The notes: generated by a model from the sequence alone, not told the origin. Shown: positions 8,665 to 16,423, counted from the stretch's first letter. The stretch: DNA of 37,387 nucleotides from Klebsiella pneumoniae (GCA_945862325.1 CAMAXZ010000041.1:1-37387), one strand, 5' to 3'. Translations and numbers: made by a program.

Positions 8665-8687
8665 CCGGACGTTGTACACTGCCGGGC

Positions 8688-8981
8688 GTGCTGTTGCTCC
8701 TGGCCCTCGCGTGCGCCGCGCCCGACGCCGGCCCCGCCCCGGCGGGGAGCCGGTCCGCCGACCTCGCGCAGCGCGTGGCCAACGTCGGCACGCGCTCCGA
8801 GCAGCTCGCCGCGCGCACGCGCGAGCTCGAGGGCCTGTTCGACGAGCTGCGCGCCGCGACGCCCGAGGGGCGCGAGGCCGTGAAGGCGCGCATCCGCGAA
8901 CGCGCCCAGGGGCTGGCCGACGAGGCCGACGCCATCCGCGAAGAGGTGGTGCGCATCGAGACCAGCGCGCGGGTGTACTGA
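8688..8981 (+). CDS. Small coiled-coil lipoprotein
   Basis: 97 residues. A GTG start gives MLLLLALAC, a lipobox (LALAC) with Cys at position 9 and no positive charge in the signal. After a short Ala/Pro/Gly linker, residues 24-95 are a continuous amphipathic, heptad-rich helix (LAQRVANV, TRELEGLFDELRAA, IRERAQGLADEADAIREEVV), probably a periplasmic coiled coil anchored in the outer membrane. Parts of this gene occur twice more in the window: a 58-base piece at 14329-14386, and its last codons plus downstream flank at 10200-10295. It therefore appears to be the source of local duplications. Function unknown. Confidence 0.75.
   Translation: MLLLLALACAAPDAGPAPAGSRSADLAQRVANVGTRSEQLAARTRELEGLFDELRAATPEGREAVKARIRERAQGLADEADAIREEVVRIETSARVY
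8751..8808 (+). repeat. 58-base segment of the 8688 lipoprotein gene duplicated at 14329-14386
   Basis: The segment encodes the start of the coiled coil (SADLAQRVANVGTRSEQL). It matches 14329-14386 at 56 of 58 positions without gaps; the differences are at 8758 and 8774. The orientation is the same in both places. Confidence 0.9.
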
Positions 8982-9058
8982 GGCGACGCGTCTACGGGCG
9001 TCGTGGCGGGAACGGTGCCGTGCACGAACCGAGGGTCATGGGGACACCTCGACATCCG
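8964..9058 (+). repeat. About 95-base direct repeat, copy 1
   Basis: This stretch includes the last five codons of the 8688 lipoprotein gene, its stop and the following flank, and runs into the last codons of the convergent gene ending at 9036. It recurs at 10200-10295 with about eight substitutions and a one-base indel. On the minus strand both copies begin at the stop codon of a gene (SerProStop in copy 1, CysProStop in copy 2), so two different minus-strand genes share the same 3' flank. Confidence 0.9.
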
Positions 9059-10142
9059 CCTCCTCGCCCCACACGTCCCACAACCAGTACGAATGGACGT
9101 CACACGACGGCGCCGTCGTCAACGGGCCACGCTCGAACAACGTGCCCGACGGCGACAGCGCCGGATCACTGCACGCGACCCGCCCGTCCTCGGAGAGCGC
9201 ACACCACACGCCCCTCATCGTCCGGAAGGTCGTCCAGCGGACGTCCGCGTTCTCAAAGGCGGGATCCTCGAAAGCAAAGACCCGCCTACGGTCGTCGACA
9301 ATGTGGACGGCACGGTCACGCTCTCGGATGCCACCGCACGTCACGGGAACGTCGTACCGCTCGTCCGCGACACCCCAATATTCCAGTAACAAAAAATCAA
9401 TCGACGCGACCCCACCGATGTCGTCCACTGCATGCACGGCGCGGGCGTGATAGTCCTGTTCGTTCGACAGGCTCACCCACTTCGTGGCAGGGGCGCGCGG
9501 CGGGACCTCCTGTAGTGTCGGGTCCGTCGGGTCCCCCGTCCACACCCAATCCAGGAGCCACAAGCGCCCCACTCCGTCGAGCCAGAGAACGTTGGCAAGC
9601 CACTGCCCCCGCGCAATGGAAACCGCGCCGGCCGCCTCGCTCGGGATGTCGAAATTCACGCCTACCCACTGACCGTCCTGGCGCCGCAACTTCGAATCCA
9701 CAGCCTCCACGAATGGGCCGCCTGAGACGGGTACACCTGGTGCAGGCTCGCCGTCCGGCACGTCATACGTACCCACGATACGTGCGTCTCCGGCATCGTC
9801 GAGGAACAAGAATTTCCCCTCTGCGGAAGTCGTCACCGCAACGGTGCGCGTCGCGGCCACGGCCGCGTCGCCTTCCATGGAAATCTCCGGCTTGCAGCAC
9901 ACGTCTCCCTCGGCCGACACGGCGCACAAGACGACCTCACCGGGTACTGTCCAATCGCCCTCGGTCCAATCGCCCTTGTCCTCGTAAGGCGCCAAGGAGA
10001 TATCGACCCACACGGCGTCCGGGTCGCATGAAGTGAGCGCCGCTGGGCGAACCGGCGGAACGATGGCGGAGTCATCATCCTTGGGTTCGTCGGGCATGTC
10101 CCGACGACAGGAGGCGAGGAGGAGGAGGGAAAGAAGGGTCAT
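9036..10142 (-). CDS. Lipoprotein with weak RCC1-like repeats
   Basis: 368 residues. The ATG at 10142 gives MTLLSLLLLASC, a lipobox with Cys at position 12 and no basic residue in the signal. A short acidic spacer (DEPKDDDS) follows. The mature region has recurring strand-turn units in which a Cys/Ala/Val-Ser/Asp-x-x-Gly/Arg-x-Val pattern repeats, for example VLCAVSAEGDVCC, VHIVDDRRRVFAF and VWCALSEDGRVACSD. These resemble the CALxxDGxVxCW units of bacterial RCC1-type beta-propellers. That assignment is inference. Local composition is unlike the flanks (31 G+C in the 60 bases 9361-9420). It sits between two copies of a 95-base repeat, which suggests arrival or duplication as a cassette. Confidence 0.7.
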   Translation of the reverse strand: MTLLSLLLLASCRRDMPDEPKDDDSAIVPPVRPAALTSCDPDAVWVDISLAPYEDKGDWTEGDWTVPGEVVLCAVSAEGDVCCKPEISMEGDAAVAATRTVAVTTSAEGKFLFLDDAGDARIVGTYDVPDGEPAPGVPVSGGPFVEAVDSKLRRQDGQWVGVNFDIPSEAAGAVSIARGQWLANVLWLDGVGRLWLLDWVWTGDPTDPTLQEVPPRAPATKWVSLSNEQDYHARAVHAVDDIGGVASIDFLLLEYWGVADERYDVPVTCGGIRERDRAVHIVDDRRRVFAFEDPAFENADVRWTTFRTMRGVWCALSEDGRVACSDPALSPSGTLFERGPLTTAPSCDVHSYWLWDVWGEEADVEVSP

Positions 10143-10199
10143 GGGTTGATCTCGTCGCGCCAGCGGCGCGGAAGGGTGCCGGTGGCGGGATCCGGCGAG

Positions 10200-10295
10200 A
10201 GCGCGCGGGTGTACTGAGGCCAAGCGTCTACGGGCGTCGTGGCGGGAGCGGTGCTGGTGCACGAACCGAGGGTCATGGGCACCCCTCGGCATCCG
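10200..10295 (+). repeat. About 95-base direct repeat, copy 2
   Basis: Second copy of the 8964-9058 sequence. It still spells the end of the 8688 lipoprotein gene on the plus strand (GluSerAlaArgValTyr then TGA), although no lipoprotein gene precedes it, so this is a duplicated 3' end plus flank. On the minus strand it contains the stop codon of the VWA pseudogene (10273-10275). Confidence 0.9.
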
Positions 10296-11500
10296 AATAC
10301 GTCACCACCACCTGAGCTCCGGGTTGCGCCCGATAGGTCGTGTCGAACACGACGGTGCGGCTCGTCGCGTCGTAGCTCCACGTGGTGATCACGGCCCCGT
10401 CCACTTCGACGACGAGGGTGGCGGGGTCGGGATTGCCCGCCAGGTCGAAGCGCGAGCGGCCGGGCGTGCGCCACATCGCATCCGTGGCGTCCAGGGGCCC
10501 CGATCGCAGATGTCGACCGTTTCGCCGTGAAGCGCCTCCACCACGCTCGCATAGCGCAGCGCTCGCGCCGCAGCACACGTGCGCTTGGTGTCGCCGTCCG
10601 GCACGAACGCCGCGGCGCGGAGGCGATCCGGGCGCACGTCGATCGCGGTGAGGGCGCTCAGGAATGCGCCTGGGTCGACCGGGCCGACAATCACCGAGTA
10701 GTCATCGTCGTCGGATACGAAGACGAGCACGACGTCCGCGTCCGCGCGCACCCTCGCCTCGCAATTGCCGTCGTGCATCATCTGGAGCGCGCTCCACGTG
10801 GCGTACAAACCAACCTCGCCAGTCGGTCCGTCGAGCGTAGCGAGCAGCCCCTCCACGTCGCCGTTGACTTGGTCGGTCGTGTCCGACGTCGACACCGGAC
10901 ATCCCTGATACTGGGTCAGGTGCACCACCCAATCGCCGGCCAGCGTCTGCTCGAGCGCGGTCGCCACCGCCCGGACATCGTCCTCATTTCCGTTACGCAT
11001 CGAACCCGAAGTGTCCATGAACAACATCACGTCAACGGCCTCGGCCACATCGAACACCTCCCGGCGCCCCTCCGACGGCACGTACACCTCCGCCACGAGC
11101 GCCGCGTTCGCCAGTTGCCCGCCGACGTCCACCGCGATCGCCCCCGTATAGGCGCCCTCGCGCGCAGATTGAAATCGAAGCCCCAGAGGGACGGCCTCGA
11201 ACGGATTCAAGAACAGCGGCAGCTCCGGAGCCCCGTCGAGGGACCACCCGCTGCCTACCACGTTCACCGCCGTCAGGTTGGAATACGACGCGCCCGTGCG
11301 TGACACCGTGGCGACCGCAGTCGCAGGGCATCCCACAGGCACTCGAAGCGCGGGACGGTCGACCGTCACCCGCGTCACGCTCGGCCACCGAGAGAACGGG
11401 AGCCAGCCAGACCCGCCGACCGGGCGCTGAGTCCAGAACTCGAGCAGACCGGCCAACACGCCCTCGCCTTCGAATCCGAGAGTGAGTGTGGGTTCTTCAT
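10273..11500 (-). pseudogene. VWA-domain surface protein, frameshifted (5' end also unclear)
   Basis: The main frame carries an Ig-like spacer domain (PALRVPVGCPATAVATVSRT through EVYVP). A von Willebrand A domain follows, with MIDAS motif DTSGSM, VVHLTQYQGCP and ADVVLVFVSDDDDYS. This frame runs into unrelated sequence after ETVDICDRG. The family's C-terminal module continues in another frame (TPGRSRFDLAGNPDPATLVV through GAQVVVTYSDAEGCP) and ends at 10273. The switch lies at a GGGGCCCC tract, 10494-10501, consistent with loss of one base. At the 5' end an ATG at 11500 overlaps the preceding stop (ATGA) but is in a different frame from the VWA part. The only in-frame starts are a TTG at 11528 and a GTG at 11459, and no signal peptide is seen. 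Decay or sequencing error are both possible. Confidence 0.75.
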
Positions 11501-12396
11501 ATGGACGACCTGGCGAGGCGGAAGCCAAGGTAGCAGTCGCCGTGGCCGGGGTCGGCGCGGCTGTACCAGGCGATGCGTAACATCCACGCTTCGTTGGCCC
11601 AGCTGCCGCCCCGGTTCACCCGCACCCAGCCTGTCGGCGGGCCAGCCGGATCGATGTCCGGCGCGTCGCGGCCGTACCCGCCATACCAGTCGGTCGTCCA
11701 CTCCCACACGTTCCCACTCATGTCGCACAGGCCCCAGGCGTTGGACTCCAGCGTGCACACGTCGTGGGTCGAGCCGCCCGAATTGCTGTAGTACCACGCC
11801 ACGTCCCCGACCGTGTCCGAGCCCGCGTACTCCGTGTCCTCCCCCGCCCGCGCGGCGTACTCGAACTCGGCCTCCGTCGGCAGGCGGTATCCCGGGCAGC
11901 TGTACGGGTCGGAGAGATACGCGGTCGCCAGCTCCGAGCCAGTCGACGTGTAGCAGGCGGTGAGCCCCTCGGCCGTGGACAGCGCGTTCGCATAGAGCGC
12001 CGCCGTCGTCCAGCTCACCTGCTCCACGGGGCGATTGCCACCCGTGAAGTACGACGGCGTCGTGTCGGGTGCCGTCGTCCACGCCGCCCACTCGTCCTGC
12101 GTGACCTCGTGCTCCCCGAGCCAGAAGGTGCGCGTCAGCTCCACATCGAGGTCCCCCACCCAGTCGCTCGGATCCCCCTTCCCGCCCCTCATCGTGAACG
12201 TTCCGGGGTAGATCACCAGCATGTCGCTGCCGTACGCGGTGGTGTACGGCGCGGCACAGCTCCCGGCGGCGTTCCCCTCGTCGCAGTCCTGGTCGCCGGT
12301 GCGGCTATCTGCAGGTGTGTCCTTCGCGGGGTCCGCGACGCAACCGGTGAGGAGCGAGGCGAGCGCGAGGGTCGGACTGAGGCGCGCGAAGGGCAT
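11497..12396 (-). CDS. Sulfatase-modifying-factor (FGE-like) domain lipoprotein
   Basis: 299 residues. The start is the ATG at 12396, preceded by AGGAG (12403-12407, six-base spacing). The signal MPFARLSPTLALASLLTGC carries an Arg, unlike the other lipoproteins here. An Asp/Thr/Ser-rich linker follows, then a full SUMF1/FGE-type fold: MLVIYPGTFTMRGG, GEHEVTQDEWAAW, RPVEQVSWTTAALYANALS, YRLPTEAEFEYAARAG, CDMSGNVWEWTTDWY, RVNRGGSW and YLGFRLAR. The Cys pair that does catalysis in true formylglycine-generating enzymes (near GGSW) is not present, so it is more likely a binding or structural member of the family. Its stop overlaps a downstream ATG. Confidence 0.88.
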   Translation of the reverse strand: MPFARLSPTLALASLLTGCVADPAKDTPADSRTGDQDCDEGNAAGSCAAPYTTAYGSDMLVIYPGTFTMRGGKGDPSDWVGDLDVELTRTFWLGEHEVTQDEWAAWTTAPDTTPSYFTGGNRPVEQVSWTTAALYANALSTAEGLTACYTSTGSELATAYLSDPYSCPGYRLPTEAEFEYAARAGEDTEYAGSDTVGDVAWYYSNSGGSTHDVCTLESNAWGLCDMSGNVWEWTTDWYGGYGRDAPDIDPAGPPTGWVRVNRGGSWANEAWMLRIAWYSRADPGHGDCYLGFRLARSSI

Positions 12397-12442
12397 TCGG
12401 GGCTCCTGGGAGAATACCATGGTCATAACCTCCGCCACGGAG

Positions 12443-12471
12443 ACTCTACGCGAAACGTCCGCTGGAAGCAA
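12443..12471 (-). promoter_or_regulatory. Candidate sigma-70-type promoter of the FGE-like lipoprotein gene, with overlapping inverted repeat
   Basis: Read on the minus strand: TTGCTT (12466-12471), a 17-base spacer, then TAGAGT (12443-12448), about 47 bases before the ATG at 12396. A perfect 7-base inverted repeat, ACGTCCG (12455-12461) and CGGACGT (12472-12478), straddles the -35 element and could be an operator. Assigned by pattern only. Confidence 0.4.
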
Positions 12472-12544
12472 CGGACGTCAGAGGACCGCTCTACGTGCTC
12501 CGTCGAGGACGGCGGACGAAGCGTCGCACGGCGCCACGGCGCCC

Positions 12545-13999
12545 TCACAGGTCCGACAGCAGGATCCACACCTCGCCGATGCCCGACGCCTGCTCGCCGG
12601 TCGCGTCCGTACCCGACGCCGTCGTCGCCACGTCGTCCCTACCATCCTGGTCGAGGTCGCCCATGCACGCGACGTCCCATCCGATCTGGGCGTTTCGGTA
12701 CCCGCGCGCGAGGGTGTATTCATCCGCGAGCACCACGGACGCCGGGAGGGGGCTGGGAACCACGTAGACCGCCCCCGTCCCGTCTGTCCCCAGGGACTGC
12801 GTGATCACGAGGTCTCGGCGACCGTCGCCGTCCATGTCACAGTCGAGGGTCACGGCACGGCCAGGATCCGAAGGGCGGCGATAGCCCGCCTCCGACGGAT
12901 CGCCTTCGATCCGCGAGGTGGCGTCCTCCAGGGACGTGGCGGCCAACGGGCCGGGCAGCAGGTGGCCTGCGTTGCCCACTGAGGGCATGCCGACGAAGAC
13001 ATCGTCGTACCCATCTCCGTTCATGTCCCCGGCGGTGAGCGTCACGTCGCGCCCGGATCGCGCCGCGATCTCGCGGTCCGGCGCGTCGTACGGCCACCCT
13101 GCGAGCGGCCCTGCCCACTGCGTGATGAACGGGGTGTTGGGCTCGTAGCCGAGCAGCACGTCGTTCAGCCCGTCTCCATCGACGTCGTGAACGAGCAGGT
13201 CCGAAACCCCGCAGTCTTCCCAGCAGGAAGTGGGAATCTCCCAGAGCCGGTCCCCAGACGTGACCTCGCCACCCGGGGTACCGGAGGTGATCCAGAATCT
13301 CTGCCGTTCGTAGAACCCCCCATAGTCATCCCAAGTGCCAATCCTGTTGTCTCCCACGAGAAACTCCGCTACCCCGTCGCCCGTGACGTCCGCCAACGCC
13401 ATGTTTCGGCCGAACGCCCATCCCAGGCCCTCCGGCTGCCGTGCGGTCGACATGACGGTCCCGTCCGACACGTCGATCGTACCGACCACCGTATCGAACG
13501 GGTATGCGAGGATTTGAACGTAATCGTCGTCGTAGTCTTCGCGGGACGGCGGCGCGCTCACGAGGATGGTGGCCTCCGCTTCGGAGATCAGCATGCCCGG
13601 ATCGGTTTCGAATGGTGTAAGGCCTACGCTCTAGTTCGCTCTCGCCACCGAGGCGATGTTGGTCGACGCCGATGGAAGGTCCGTCACGAGCAAACGGGCC
13701 GCGGTCAAACGTTCGATATCCTCCGTTTGAACGAGCAGGTCGGTGCAGCCATCGCCGTCGACATCGCCGGTTTGCAGAATCGGGCCCGAGACCAGGGGCC
13801 CGATCCCCATCGTCGTTCCATCGAGCACGATTGGGCTTGTGGGCTCGGCGTCGAAGCAGCCCCACGAGGACGTGTCGGTGTCGGTGTCCGTGGCGGAGCC
13901 GGTGTCGCCGACGTCCGTATCGTCGCCGGACGTGTCGGTCGGCTTTTCTGGGACCTGGCTGCACGCAAGGAGCGCGAGCGTGAAGACGAGCATGGTCAT
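12545..13999 (-). pseudogene. FG-GAP/VCBS-repeat lipoprotein interrupted by an in-frame TAG
   Basis: The 5' part (13999-13631) starts ATG with MTMLVFTLALLAC, a lipobox with Cys at position 13. It has an Asp/Thr-rich linker (SGDDTDVGDTGSATDTDTDT) and one FG-GAP unit (GDVDGDGCTDLLVQ), and stops at TAG (13631-13633). In the same frame, without any shift, the sequence continues SVGLTPFETDPGM and then 349 more residues. These hold further calcium-binding FG-GAP units (ADVTGDGVAEFLVGD, HDVDGDGLNDVLLGY, GDMNGDGYDDVFVGM, CDMDGDGRRDLVIT, GDLDQDGRDDVATT) and end at 12545. Together they make one beta-propeller-type surface lipoprotein. The distal part has no signal peptide of its own. A GAGG lies five bases before the start. 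One nonsense mutation explains the arrangement; two separate genes is the alternative. Confidence 0.8.
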
Positions 14000-14101
14000 G
14001 GCCTCAAACCGCTTGTGTAGCGCTTGGTGGCGTAGGCGAGTCTTCGGGTGTTCATGGGGACTTCTGGTGGCCCCCGGGGAGTGGCCCCCGGGTTCACCGA
14101 A

Positions 14102-14131
14102 AGTGTAGCGCGTGCCCGTCGCGGAGATCAA
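14102..14131 (-). promoter_or_regulatory. Candidate sigma-70-type promoter for the FG-GAP lipoprotein gene
   Basis: On the minus strand TTGATC (14126-14131) and TACACT (14102-14107) are separated by 18 bases. They lie about 100 bases upstream of the ATG at 13999, in a locally AT-richer patch. Pattern match only. Confidence 0.4.
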
Positions 14132-14328
14132 CAAGGTTCTCAAGATTTTTTCCCGGTGCCGTGCGGCCGACCACTTACGACGATGGTCGGCCCACGACGT
14201 CGTCGCCATCGGAGTGAACGTCACGGGACGGGAAGAGCGGCGCACGTCGCCCCGAACGTCGACCCTCGTCGATTCCGAGCGTTTCTGGCTTGGCATGGGC
14301 GTGCCGTCGCGCGCACCGAGCGCGATCG

Positions 14329-14386
14329 CGGTCCGGCGACCTCGCGCAGCGTGTGGCCAACGTCGGCACGCGCTCCGAGCAGCTCG
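14329..14386 (+). pseudogene. Fragment of the small coiled-coil lipoprotein gene
   Basis: This 58-base piece matches 8751-8808 at 56 of 58 positions. It encodes DLAQRVANVGTRSEQL but has neither the signal peptide nor the rest of the coiled coil. It ends one base before the stop codon of the serine-hydrolase-like gene on the other strand (14387-14389), so the boundary of the duplication coincides with the end of that gene. Confidence 0.85.
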
Positions 14387-15859
14387 TCAACGGTCTCCCC
14401 CGGAGAAGGGCCCCCGGGGAGTCACACCGTTGCTCCTGCCACTCCCGCGCCAAGCCTCCGACGCGGGCTCCGCCTCGCGGTCGCCGACCCCGGCTCGCGT
14501 GACGAACCATCGGTACACCCCGGAGTCGTCCGCGATGAAGCGCACGTAGGTGTCGGATCCGTCGTCGAACAGCAGCTTGAAGGCGTCCCCCGCGTACTGG
14601 GTGAGCTCAGCCGAGAAGCCGCGGTCGGGGAACTCCGCGTGCAGGCCCCCACCGTCGTGGGTCACCTCGATGCGCCCGTACACGTGTTCGTCCGTGTAGG
14701 TACCCTCGTAGACGCTCCAGGTTTCTGAATCGGTGGTGTAGTCCGGCGTATCGCCGTCAGGCGCGAGGAACAGATCCACGGCGTCGTACATCACGGCGGC
14801 TGGGTCCGCCCAGTCCGCGTTCGCCACCACGACGACCCCGAAGCCAGTCCCGGGCACGATCGCCCACGCCGAGCCGAAGCCGGTGATCCAACCGGCGCGA
14901 AACACGAGCTCTTCGCCCCGATGGCGCTGCGCGAACTGACCGTATCCGACGCGATAGCTGCCGTCGGGAAACCAGTGGGTGTCGGCTTGCCCGTGCATCG
15001 CGGCGACGCTCTCCGCGGTCAGCACCGCGCCGCCCCCCGCCAGCTGCCACTCGGCGGTGCGGGCGAGGTCGGTCGCCGTGCCGTGAAGCCACCCCGCGGG
15101 ACGCCCCCATCCACAGTCGTACTCCGTGAGCGGGGCATACGACCACGGTGCGTCACGCGACCACGTCGTCCCGATCGCGTGTGGACCCGCCTCCGCTACC
15201 TCCGCGTCCATCGTGGCCGTCTCCATCCCGGCGGGGGCGAACACACGCTCCTGCATCACGTCGAGGTAGTCCTGACCCGTGACCGCCTCCAGGAGGGCAC
15301 CGAGCCAGACAAATCCGGTCTTGGAGTAGTTGTAGAACGTGCCCGGCGGCGCGTACGTGATCCACTCATTCACGACGTAAGTGTCGAGCACCTCCGGTCC
15401 GCCGTTGCATTGCTCGGGGACCGTATCGGGCAGCGCCGCTGTGTGCGTCAGGAGGTGCCACGGGGTGATCTCACGACCTTCGACGCGATGCCCCAGTTCG
15501 AAACCAGCGCCGATCACGTCGGCCACTGGCGCGTGGAGGTCGATGGCGCCGTCTTCGACGAGGCTCAGGACCGCCGCCGCGGTGTGCATCTGGGTGACGG
15601 GCCCCCATCGGAACACGGTGTCGTCGGTCACTGCCTCGTCTCCGCCGTACTCGGTGACCCCGAAGCCACCGCGGTAGCGGAGCTCACCGTCGACGACCAC
15701 CGCCACCTGGAATCCGGGCACCCGCGCGTCCGTGATCTGCGCGTCGATCCGCGCCGAGAGTTCGGCCCACGCATCGTCGGCCGTCTTCACACCGTCATCC
15801 GGAGCGTTGCACGCGAGAAGAAGCCAGGAGGCGACGAGCAGCAGGGAAAGAACGGCCAT
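14387..15859 (-). CDS. Beta-lactamase class C/serine hydrolase-like lipoprotein, probably catalytically inactive
   Basis: 490 residues. The ATG at 15859 gives MAVLSLLLVASWLLLAC (Cys at position 17, no basic residue). Residues 25-380 follow the class C beta-lactamase/penicillin-binding fold: VPGFQVAVVVDGELRYRGGFG, DTVFRW, LSLVEDGAIDL, TPWHLLTHTAALPDT, YAPPGTFYNYSKTGFVWLG, VFAPAGMETATM. The catalytic positions are altered. The SxxK motif reads PVTQ (residues 87-90), the YxN motif reads YSK (178-180), and the usual HxG near GWITGFGS reads RAG. Without the nucleophile and general base it should not hydrolyse peptides or esters, so a binding role is more likely. The last residues (GVTPRGPFSGGDR) look like run-on into the duplicated sequence, so the native C-terminus may be lost. 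Confidence 0.85.
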   Translation of the reverse strand: MAVLSLLLVASWLLLACNAPDDGVKTADDAWAELSARIDAQITDARVPGFQVAVVVDGELRYRGGFGVTEYGGDEAVTDDTVFRWGPVTQMHTAAAVLSLVEDGAIDLHAPVADVIGAGFELGHRVEGREITPWHLLTHTAALPDTVPEQCNGGPEVLDTYVVNEWITYAPPGTFYNYSKTGFVWLGALLEAVTGQDYLDVMQERVFAPAGMETATMDAEVAEAGPHAIGTTWSRDAPWSYAPLTEYDCGWGRPAGWLHGTATDLARTAEWQLAGGGAVLTAESVAAMHGQADTHWFPDGSYRVGYGQFAQRHRGEELVFRAGWITGFGSAWAIVPGTGFGVVVVANADWADPAAVMYDAVDLFLAPDGDTPDYTTDSETWSVYEGTYTDEHVYGRIEVTHDGGGLHAEFPDRGFSAELTQYAGDAFKLLFDDGSDTYVRFIADDSGVYRWFVTRAGVGDREAEPASEAWRGSGRSNGVTPRGPFSGGDR

Positions 15860-15886
15860 GTGGCGGTCTTTAACTGCCGCGCCCCC

Positions 15887-16423
15887 TCACCGCCGCGGCC
15901 GTGGGGACCGACCGCCCTCCGACGGGGGCGGCGGCAGAGGGACGCCTTCCAACCCTGCGAACTGGGCCGCGACCGCCGCCTGCACCACCCGCCAGTCGAT
16001 GGCTTCGTGGCTCGTCGCGCCCTCGGTCGGCGCGATCGCCACCCGCTCGCCCGCCGGCAGCGTCGCGTCCGCCCGCGCCACACACAGCCAGGTGTCGCGC
16101 GTGGGCGGCGTAGGACCGTCCCACGCCTTCGCCAAGGAGATCAACGCCGCGGTGGCGACGACCCCGTCCATGCCCTCCGGCCACGCGGCCACGAGCACCC
16201 GCGGCGCGCCGGGGCCCTCCTCGTGCGCGCACCACGCGCGGTCGCCCATGTCGACCGCGTCGACGTGCATCTGGGTCATCCGACGGCGAAACACCTCGGC
16301 GGGCGGCTCCTGCCGCAAGGCGAACGCGTCGCGCTGAAGATCCTCCTGCGAGATCGTCGCCGCGCCACCCTCCGGCATCTCGATGCCGAGGCGCTCGGGA
16401 GCGCATGCGAGCAACAGGAGCAT
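15887..16423 (-). CDS. Very-short-signal lipoprotein, unknown function
   Basis: 178 residues. The ATG at 16423 gives MLLLLAC, with the lipobox Cys already at position 7. No ATG, GTG or TTG lies in the nine in-frame codons upstream. The mature protein includes MTQMHVDAVDMGDRAWC, RVLVAAWPEGMDGVVATAAL and ISLAKAWDGPTPPTRDTWLCVA, loosely recalling alpha/beta zinc-peptidase (M28-like) cores. No metal ligands can be assigned, so I give no function. The C-terminus is Pro- and Arg-rich (PLPPPPSEGGRSPRPRR). The gene lies 27 bases upstream of the serine hydrolase-like gene on the same strand, so they may be cotranscribed. Confidence 0.65.
   Translation of the reverse strand: MLLLLACAPERLGIEMPEGGAATISQEDLQRDAFALRQEPPAEVFRRRMTQMHVDAVDMGDRAWCAHEEGPGAPRVLVAAWPEGMDGVVATAALISLAKAWDGPTPPTRDTWLCVARADATLPAGERVAIAPTEGATSHEAIDWRVVQAAVAAQFAGLEGVPLPPPPSEGGRSPRPRR

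Larger units (their letters stand above)
14000..14386. other. Gene-poor stretch with promoter, GC-rich direct repeats and a gene fragment
   Basis: No convincing gene is seen on either strand. The stretch holds a candidate promoter for the leftward FG-GAP gene (14102-14131) and two tandem copies of GTGGCCCCCGGG (14067-14078 and 14081-14092). Part of that repeat, GGCCCCCGGGGAGT, recurs at 14409-14422. The 58-base fragment of the 8688 lipoprotein gene lies at 14329-14386. The run of six T at 14144-14149 has no convincing hairpin before it. Confidence 0.6.

Noticed and set aside
13631..13633. Programmed TAG readthrough or pyrrolysine/selenocysteine recoding
   Set aside because: No stem-loop or recoding signal was seen next to the TAG, Sec uses TGA, and a neighbouring gene in the same region is also broken, so ordinary decay is simpler.
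14144..14149. Run of six T as a rightward intrinsic terminator
   Set aside because: No GC-rich hairpin immediately precedes it and no rightward gene ends nearby.
14395..14421. Hairpin CTCCCC/GGGGAG as a terminator
   Set aside because: It lies inside the end of the serine-hydrolase-like coding frame, has a bulged stem and no T-tract on either strand.
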